Below are positions 58,906-64,000 of a DNA stretch of 64,000 nucleotides, piece by piece. Origin of the DNA: an uncultured SAR324 cluster bacterium (GTDB lineage: Bacteria > SAR324 > NAC60-12); NCBI GenBank assembly GCA_902575715.1, contig CACGSI010000002.1, forward strand, positions 16,940 to 80,939, read 5' to 3'. The notes beneath the pieces were generated by a model. The model had not been told where the DNA came from and did not search any database. It saw only the letters and a program-made list of their open reading frames with translations. The translations under genes were made by a program, and so were the position numbers. How positions within the stretch are numbered: position 1 is the stretch's first letter; every line of letters starts with the position of its first letter.

Positions 58906-59604
58906 ATGGCAAAGAATAACCTAACCGAAAAAATTATTAAGAAGATAAAAAACAAACCCAAACAATTTAAGATTTCTGACGGTGAGGGCCTATACCTTTT
59001 GGTACATCCTAATGGTTCTAAGTATTGGAGATTTGACTTTCGCTTTGATGGTAAACAAAAATCATCTTCATTAGGTGTTTGGCCAGAGGTATCGCTGGAT
59101 CAAGCTAGAGTAATAAGAAATTCTGCAAAAATAAAGATTCGAGAGGGAATCAATCCTATAGAAGAAAAAAGGAATAAGAAAATATTTTCAAAAAATAATA
59201 ATGATCTAGAAGAAAATGTAAAATCATCAAATATTAAAAAATCTTTTGATCCATTACAAAACCCGGAAATTAATAGTTCCTTTTTATCATCTAGAAAAAA
59301 TAATAATCACTATGATTTAAAAGAATTTTTTCTTGATTTATTCTCTGAGTTTTCTGAAAAGGGATTTTCTGAACTCTCAAAAGAAGATGTGACCAAAATG
59401 TTAAAAAATATTTTAGAAAATAGGAAAAAATTGTTCAGTATATTATGGATTGCATATCCTAATTATCCTTTTTTACAACTTATTATTTTATTTACCTTAT
59501 TATTTTTTACAACAGATATTGTGTCTGCATTTTTTACAACTATTTTTTACTTTTTATTTTCTGTTATTTTTTCAATCGGTTATGATTATTGGAGTAGCAA
59601 ATAA
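58906..59604 (+). CDS. DUF4102 (integrase arm-type) domain fused to membrane segments
   Basis: 232 residues. Residues 1-90 are the arm DNA-binding domain of tyrosine integrases (DUF4102): KFKISDGEGLYLLVHPNGSK-type segments, shown here as ISDGEGLYLLVHPNGSKYW and FDGKQKSSSLGVWPEVSLDQAR. The usual core-binding and catalytic domains do not follow. Instead there is a charged linker of about 75 residues and two hydrophobic helices (FLQLIILFTLLFFTTDIV and FTTIFYFLFSVIFSIGY). It could be an exapted DNA-membrane tether or a degraded integrase. No attachment site or tRNA is visible nearby. Confidence 0.75.
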   Translation: MAKNNLTEKIIKKIKNKPKQFKISDGEGLYLLVHPNGSKYWRFDFRFDGKQKSSSLGVWPEVSLDQARVIRNSAKIKIREGINPIEEKRNKKIFSKNNNDLEENVKSSNIKKSFDPLQNPEINSSFLSSRKNNNHYDLKEFFLDLFSEFSEKGFSELSKEDVTKMLKNILENRKKLFSILWIAYPNYPFLQLIILFTLLFFTTDIVSAFFTTIFYFLFSVIFSIGYDYWSSK

Positions 59605-59623
59605 AATTTTTTTAAAAAATAAA

Positions 59624-59932
59624 TCAAGAGAAATTTACTTTATAAGATCCATTTTCAAATTCTTTAAAATATTCTTTGATCAATGGATGTTCAATCGGTT
59701 CTTTTGAGATTTCTTCTTCAAGGTTTCGTTCTGCAACATATGTTATTGAATAAGACTTATCTACTAGAACGTGGTACCATGGCTTATTTCTAGGTGGAGA
59801 GCTTTTTGCTACTTCTCTATACCATGTTTCAGTACCTTGAAAATTTGAATCAATGTCAACGATTACACCACGGTAGTTGAATAAAACATGATGGATAATT
59901 TGTCCTACAGTAAATTTACAGATGGTATCCAT
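59624..59932 (-). CDS. hspQ: Heat shock protein HspQ (hemimethylated-DNA-binding family)
   Basis: 102 residues. The family pattern is present: KFTVGQIIHHVLFNYRGVIV, the GTETWYREVAKSSPPRNKPWY block, the YVAERNL motif and EEPIEHPLIKEYF-like end, here KEPIEHPLIKEYFKEF. HspQ helps degradation of denatured proteins via Lon and was earlier called YccV. It is convergent with the DUF4102 gene. Expression is heat-inducible in enterobacteria; no sigma32 box is evident here. Confidence 0.88.
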   Translation of the reverse strand: MDTICKFTVGQIIHHVLFNYRGVIVDIDSNFQGTETWYREVAKSSPPRNKPWYHVLVDKSYSITYVAERNLEEEISKEPIEHPLIKEYFKEFENGSYKVNFS

Positions 59933-60005
59933 AAAAAATTACAAACATTTATATTGATTTAATTGGTAAATTATAATTTTTATTATGTTGTTTTTTAAAA
60001 AAATT

Positions 60006-60992
60006 TTAGCAATAACGTTCTATACCAATAATTTGTTCATCAGAATAACGGTCTCCATGGGCAAACCCAACGGGTAGAATTCGTTTTATCTCCTCTCGAT
60101 CATCCTCACTAAAAACAATCTTTGTGGATTCAAACCACTCTTTCAAATGCAAAGTATTTTTTGTTCCCGGAATAGGAACGATATGTTTTCCTTGATCAAG
60201 TATCCATGCTAGTGCTGTAGCAGAAGTTTTCCATCCTCTCGAATGAGCGAATTTTCTAAATGTAGAGATGTGTTTGCAATTTGCAGAGAAATTTGGTTCT
60301 AAAAAGCGTGGATTGCTTTTACGGGTATCAGTTCCTAAAAAGTTAGAAGGATATGGAAAGGTATCAGTTAACATTCCTCGACCTAGTGGAGCAAAAGCAA
60401 CAAAACAGACTCCTAGTTCTAAGCATGTTTGTATCATTCCAAGATCTGGATATCGTGTCCATAAAGAATATTCATTTTGCACGGCACTTATTGGACTTAC
60501 AGCATGTGCCCTTCTTAGTGAGGAGGGTGAAATTTCAGAAAAACCGAATCCACCAATTTTCCCTTCTGATTTGAATTTTGTAAGTGTATGTACCACCTCT
60601 TCAATTTCAATTGATAAGTCTCGTCTGTGAATGTAATAAAGTTCTACATATTCCACTCTAAGACGTCTTAATGATCCTTCAAGAGATCTTCTAAGTGCTT
60701 TTTCAGAATTATCATTCTCACCTCTTTTTCCACCAACTATAATTCCTCCCTTTGTTGCAATATGGAATTTTCTTTTCCTAGAAAATTGATATTCACCTAT
60801 TAACTCCTCAGAGTAACCTTTACCGTACAATTCAGCAGTGTCTAAAAAATTAATACCTAAATCATTTGCTATATCAAGGCATTCAAAGCATTCTGATTTT
60901 AGAGCGTTACCATAATTTCCCGCAAAACTCATACAACCCAGAGAAATAGCGGAAACATTAGGACCATCAAATCCTAATTTTCTCTTTTCCAT
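60006..60992 (-). CDS. Aldo/keto reductase
   Basis: 328 residues. NADP-dependent reductase of carbonyls with the AKR TIM barrel. The tetrad is visible: D in LDTAELYG, Tyr in the same loop, Lys in ATKGGI, and His in YYIHRRDL. GFGFSEIS and EYSLWTRYPDL follow; the NADP loop is PIPGTKNTLHLKE. It is closest to the AKR13-type (YajO-like/IolS-like) class. Substrate unknown. Followed by a DUF1244 gene on the same strand. Confidence 0.9.
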   Translation of the reverse strand: MEKRKLGFDGPNVSAISLGCMSFAGNYGNALKSECFECLDIANDLGINFLDTAELYGKGYSEELIGEYQFSRKRKFHIATKGGIIVGGKRGENDNSEKALRRSLEGSLRRLRVEYVELYYIHRRDLSIEIEEVVHTLTKFKSEGKIGGFGFSEISPSSLRRAHAVSPISAVQNEYSLWTRYPDLGMIQTCLELGVCFVAFAPLGRGMLTDTFPYPSNFLGTDTRKSNPRFLEPNFSANCKHISTFRKFAHSRGWKTSATALAWILDQGKHIVPIPGTKNTLHLKEWFESTKIVFSEDDREEIKRILPVGFAHGDRYSDEQIIGIERYC

Positions 60993-61022
60993 CTTATTTT
61001 ATAGATAAATTGGAAGTAATGA

Positions 61023-61268
61023 TTATTTTTGGTAATTTTGTTTCCATTCATCGTATGTCATTCGGTAAACAATCTCTTTTGCGGATTCGACGGATACATC
61101 TTCGCCCCTTTTTATTGCTTCTGCAGAATACCATTTTGCCAAACAATTTCTACAAAAACCCGATAAATTCATAAGCTCAATATTCTGCACGTCTTTTCTT
61201 GAATCAAGATGATTAAGAAGCTTACGAAATACTGCAGCTTCAACCTCTGTTTTAGTTTCAGTTTTCAT
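61023..61268 (-). CDS. DUF1244 family protein
   Basis: 81 residues. The family block LMNLSGFCRNCLAKWYSAEA is nearly complete, with the FCRNC pair, followed by KEIVYRMTYDEWKQNYQK. Small soluble protein of proteobacteria, unknown function. The two cysteines could bind metal. It is 31 bases upstream of the aldo/keto reductase gene. Confidence 0.9.
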   Translation of the reverse strand: MKTETKTEVEAAVFRKLLNHLDSRKDVQNIELMNLSGFCRNCLAKWYSAEAIKRGEDVSVESAKEIVYRMTYDEWKQNYQK

Positions 61269-61353
61269 TAATTTCCTTTTTGTTTGATTTTTGTAAAAAA
61301 AACTCCATTTCTTTAAGTTAAATCTTTTTTAATTCTTGAGTTAAAAAAAGTTT

Positions 61354-61683
61354 TTAATTTGATATATGTAATTTTTTTTCATCTGAATCGCATGAATCAA
61401 AAATTTTGTCCAATTGACTGTCATATTCAACTTTGCAAAATTTAAAAACTTTCCCTTTTTTCAGTTTATATTTTACTAGCTCTACTACCCTCTTAAGATT
61501 TTGATATGGTTTTATCCCAGGACGCTTTTCAATTATATTTTGTTTTTCGACAACTTTCCAACCTTGTTGTTTAAATTTATAAACTTTTGTTACATCAGAT
61601 TTATTTTCAGCAAATGTTATTAATTTATATGACAAAAGGGAAATTACAAAAGTTACCAAAAGTTTAAACAACATTTTTTTCAT
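61354..61683 (-). CDS. Small secreted protein of unknown function
   Basis: 109 residues from the ATG at 61683 (MKKMLFKLLVTFVISLLSYK); the earlier in-frame ATG would overlap the SDR gene. The signal peptide ends near ITFAEN. Two cysteines lie toward the end (FKFCKVEYD and FDSCDSDEKK) and probably form a disulfide. The mature part starts DVTKVYKFKQQGWKVVEKQN, repeating a K/V/Y-rich pattern common in small periplasmic proteins. It begins one base after the SDR stop, so the two are coupled. Confidence 0.55.
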   Translation of the reverse strand: MKKMLFKLLVTFVISLLSYKLITFAENKSDVTKVYKFKQQGWKVVEKQNIIEKRPGIKPYQNLKRVVELVKYKLKKGKVFKFCKVEYDSQLDKIFDSCDSDEKKLHISN

Positions 61684-61684
61684 T

Positions 61685-62401
61685 TTACCATTTTTCAGTA
61701 GATGTACGAAGATCAATTTCAAATGTCCAGGCACTTGGAGACTGTTTGAATAAATGGACATAGCTTTCTACTATTCCTTCAATATTAATCATTCCCTTAT
61801 CGCCGAGTCTTTCCGCAAGATCAGGGTTGTTTTTTTTTATTTTTTCTCCGTTTATAGCACCATCGACTACGATATGTCCTATATGAATTCCATTGGAACC
61901 ATATTCCTTTGCCATTGCTTGAGCAAGACTTCTTAGTCCGGACTTTGCTGAGTTAAATGCACCAAAGTTAGCACGACCCCTAAGAGAAGCACTTGCTCCT
62001 GTAAAAAGCAAAGTACCCTCCCCTGATTTTATCATTTTTAGAATAGCTTCCTTTCCAAAAAGAAACCCTCCAAAACAACATGATCTCCAACTTTTCTCAA
62101 AATAGTCGGAGCTCATCTCAATAATTTTACCAGGAAAATTATTCCCAGTGTTGTATATTGCTAGCTTTAAATTACTGCCAACTCTTTCGAAGAGTTTTTT
62201 AATGTCATTTTCTTTGGTAGCATCAGCAGTTACCGCAGTTACTCTTCCGCCGTTATTTTCTATTTTTTTGCATAATGGTTTAAGTCTGGATATTGTTCGA
62301 CTAGCAATAAAAATATGCATTCCCATATTTGCAAATCGTATAGCTAGCTGAGCTCCTAATCCTCGCTCTTGTCCGACTCCAATTATAACTACTTTTTTCA
62401 G
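61685..62401 (-). CDS. SDR-family oxidoreductase with CTG start
   Basis: 238 residues from CTG at 62401. AAGGAG lies 5 bases upstream and an in-frame TAA precedes it, so no ATG or GTG can give the full protein; an ATG at 62326 would delete the NAD(P) loop GVGQERGLGAQ (residues about 7-17). IASRTISRL and TGASASLRGRANFGAFNSAK are family-like. The catalytic tyrosine of YxxxK is Phe (FNSAK), as in a subgroup of related SDRs. The role is unknown. The downstream small secreted protein starts one base later. Confidence 0.75.
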   Translation of the reverse strand: MKKVVIIGVGQERGLGAQLAIRFANMGMHIFIASRTISRLKPLCKKIENNGGRVTAVTADATKENDIKKLFERVGSNLKLAIYNTGNNFPGKIIEMSSDYFEKSWRSCCFGGFLFGKEAILKMIKSGEGTLLFTGASASLRGRANFGAFNSAKSGLRSLAQAMAKEYGSNGIHIGHIVVDGAINGEKIKKNNPDLAERLGDKGMINIEGIVESYVHLFKQSPSAWTFEIDLRTSTEKW

Positions 62402-62448
62402 GTGTTCTCCTTAAAATATTTTTTATAAAAAAAAATTTAATTTATAAG

Positions 62449-63645
62449 CTAATTATTGCTTTCATATGGTATGATTTCCATAATTTTACCGCTATCAGTT
62501 GAAAAATAAATCCATCCTTCTTGACTTTCCAATATGGATCTAATTCGTTCCCTAAGACCAACTAAAAGTCTTTCCTCATAAATTGGAGTTCCTCCTTTAT
62601 CTAGCTGTATTCTATTTAAGTGTCTTAATTTCAAAGCTCCAGCAAATAAAGACCCCTTCCAAGAAGGAAATGCTTTGCCAGAATATACTATTAGACTTCC
62701 TGGGGCAATAGAAGGAACATAGAATTTTTTTGGCTGTTCCATTCCTTCTTTTTCTGTTCCTTCTCCTACTTGGATAGGACCCCAGTATTCTTTTCCATAT
62801 GAAATAATAGGCCAACCGTAGTTACGACCTGGTTTTATTAAATTAATTTCATCACCACCTCGAGGACCGTGTTCTATTGACCAAAGACGATCATGTTCTT
62901 TGTCGTAGAAAATTCCTTGTGGATTTCGGTGTCCAAAGCTCCATATTTCAGGAAGTACTCCTTTTTTATTTAATAATGGATTGTCTTTCGGTACATGTCC
63001 ATTCAATTTTAAACGCAAAATTGATCCAGAATGTAAGGATAAGTTTTGAGCATCTAAACGATTTCCTCGATCACCAACAGAAAAAAATATATTTCCATTT
63101 CCATCAAATGTAATTCTGCTTCCAAAATGGATTGAGGATTCTCTTCCTGATTTAGTAACTAAAAGGTCACTAAATTTAATGAGACGATAACCTTCTAGTT
63201 TAGCTCTTGCGAGTGAAGTAGCCGCTTTTTTTCTCCCACTTTCTGTATACTCTTTACTATATGTGAAAAAAATCCAGTCTCCTTTTTTATAATTTGATGG
63301 GACAGCTACATCTAATAATCCACCTTGACCATAAGAAAAAACTTTAGGAGCTCCTTCTATTTCGACTATTTTTCCGCTTTTAGTATTAAGAATTCCAATT
63401 TTTCCATTTCTCTCAGTAATCATAATTTCTTTTTGACTAATAAATGTCATTCCCCAAGGAATCCCAAGATCCTTTATTATCTCATTAACTTGAAAGGAAG
63501 TGCCACTGTTACTATTTTGAATAAGAGTTCGACTTGATATTGATTTTATCGTTATAGTTGAAATTGTTAACGCTATTGCAACTATTTTAAAAAAACCCAA
63601 ATATTTATTCTTATTGTAAAATAAAAATCTGTTATTTAATTTCAT
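62449..63645 (-). CDS. PQQ-dependent sugar (aldose) dehydrogenase family protein
   Basis: 398 residues. A hydrophobic N-terminal segment (FFKIVAIALTISTITIKSI) should be a signal peptide or anchor. The six-bladed beta-propeller of soluble glucose dehydrogenase/YliI type shows IPWGMTFISQKEIMITERNG, the HFGSRITFDGNGNIFFSVGD blade, GHRNPQGI, EHGPRGGDEINLIKPGRNYG and WGSLF-like SWKGSLFAGALKLRHL. The fold binds PQQ and calcium and oxidises aldose sugars in the periplasm. No PQQ synthesis genes are present here. Confidence 0.87.
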   Translation of the reverse strand: MKLNNRFLFYNKNKYLGFFKIVAIALTISTITIKSISSRTLIQNSNSGTSFQVNEIIKDLGIPWGMTFISQKEIMITERNGKIGILNTKSGKIVEIEGAPKVFSYGQGGLLDVAVPSNYKKGDWIFFTYSKEYTESGRKKAATSLARAKLEGYRLIKFSDLLVTKSGRESSIHFGSRITFDGNGNIFFSVGDRGNRLDAQNLSLHSGSILRLKLNGHVPKDNPLLNKKGVLPEIWSFGHRNPQGIFYDKEHDRLWSIEHGPRGGDEINLIKPGRNYGWPIISYGKEYWGPIQVGEGTEKEGMEQPKKFYVPSIAPGSLIVYSGKAFPSWKGSLFAGALKLRHLNRIQLDKGGTPIYEERLLVGLRERIRSILESQEGWIYFSTDSGKIMEIIPYESNN

Positions 63646-63646
63646 A

Positions 63647-64000
63647 TTAATTTATTGGAAGTCGGCCTATAGAATAAAATTCATCATTTGGAATCATATT
63701 TGTTAAATTTGCCATTCTATTTGATAAAGCAAAGAAAGCAGCAATTGCTCCAGTATCCCAAATATCCTCATCTGAAAAACCATGATTTTTCATTTTGTCG
63801 AAGTCAGAAGAATTTAAATTATGAGACTCTTGTGAAACTTTTACAGCAAAGTCAAGCATAGTTTTTTGCCGAGCAGATATGTCAGCTTTTATATAATTTG
63901 TTGCCAGTTGATCTGGAAGAAAGATGTTCCTTTCTCTTATTCTTAAAATTGCTCCATGGGCTACTACGCAGTATAGACATTTATTTAGTCCAGATGTTGT
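63647..64000 (-). CDS. AhpD-like/carboxymuconolactone decarboxylase family protein, partial
   Basis: About 117 C-terminal residues, open at the window edge. The reading includes NKCLYCVVAHGAILR, whose CLYC pair is the peroxidase-type CxxC of AhpD-like proteins. The later KNHGFSDEDIWDTGAIAAFF and the end MIPNDEFYSIGRLPIN match the peroxidase-related (YciW/uncharacterised AhpD core) subgroup. It could reduce alkyl hydroperoxides. Its stop is one base beyond the sugar dehydrogenase start on the same strand. Confidence 0.85.
   Translation of the reverse strand, partial: TTSGLNKCLYCVVAHGAILRIRERNIFLPDQLATNYIKADISARQKTMLDFAVKVSQESHNLNSSDFDKMKNHGFSDEDIWDTGAIAAFFALSNRMANLTNMIPNDEFYSIGRLPIN

Overview
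The window is AT-rich (roughly 30% GC by eye), densely coded DNA from a Gram-negative bacterium. Evidence for a Gram-negative envelope includes a heptose kinase/adenylyltransferase (hldE), an ADP-heptose-type glycosyltransferase, lipobox lipoproteins and beta-barrel proteins ending in aromatic residues. HspQ, DUF1244, SelU/MnmH and the long form of GyrB point to a proteobacterium-like lineage. A low-GC marine group such as SAR324-type deltaproteobacteria would fit, but that is inference and not proven by the sequence. I see no rRNA, tRNA, insertion sequence, CRISPR array or intact phage; this is chromosomal backbone with one catabolic locus. || Region 1 (1-7.3 kb, minus strand): glmS (partial), a GlmU-like nucleotidyltransferase/acyltransferase with an altered active-site signature, cmk, a large TPR protein, mnmH/selU and recA. 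An exact 16-bp parS palindrome lies at the start of cmk. || Region 2 (7.7-20.5 kb, plus strand): UDP-glucuronate decarboxylase, CCA-adding enzyme, smpB, a coiled-coil membrane protein, an orphan ABC ATPase coupled to a U32-type protein, ribF, a spore-photoproduct-lyase-like radical SAM protein, a Lon N-domain protein, a DsbA-like protein, hldE and an archaeal-type serine hydroxymethyltransferase. || Region 3 (20.5-27.5 kb, minus strand): der, gyrB, recF, dnaN and a 4'-phosphopantetheinyl transferase. There is no dnaA. The AT-rich gap upstream of dnaN carries 9-bp tandem repeats and an inverted repeat and is a candidate origin region. Together with parS about 24 kb away it suggests an origin-proximal position. 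|| Region 4 (27.5-34.8 kb): four related small secreted beta-barrel-like proteins, a small membrane protein, an exonuclease III with an extra N-terminal domain coupled to a 42-residue basic ORF, an orphan FliN-like protein, a heptosyltransferase, a DUF4254 protein and several tiny ORFs. || Region 5 (34.8-45 kb): a 35-codon ORF followed by a strong hairpin, a short-form parC, rpmB, pheA, a PilZ protein, tandem paralogous lipoproteins, homocysteine methyltransferase, a DsbA-type isomerase, an alpha/beta hydrolase and a Gfo/Idh/MocA oxidoreductase. || Region 6 (45-58.6 kb): a three-domain fusion (APH kinase, M23 peptidase, class III aminotransferase), followed by a galactoside locus: GH4 alpha-galactosidase, CUT1-type ABC importer without its ATPase, galT, GH2 beta-galactosidase and convergent galK. 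Imported alpha- and beta-galactosides would be split in the cytoplasm and galactose fed to the Leloir pathway; galE, galM and a regulator are not in the window. || Region 7 (58.9-64 kb): an integrase-type DUF4102 domain joined to membrane segments instead of a recombinase domain, hspQ, an aldo/keto reductase, a DUF1244 protein, a small secreted protein, an SDR protein that appears to start at CTG, a PQQ-type sugar dehydrogenase and a partial AhpD-like protein.
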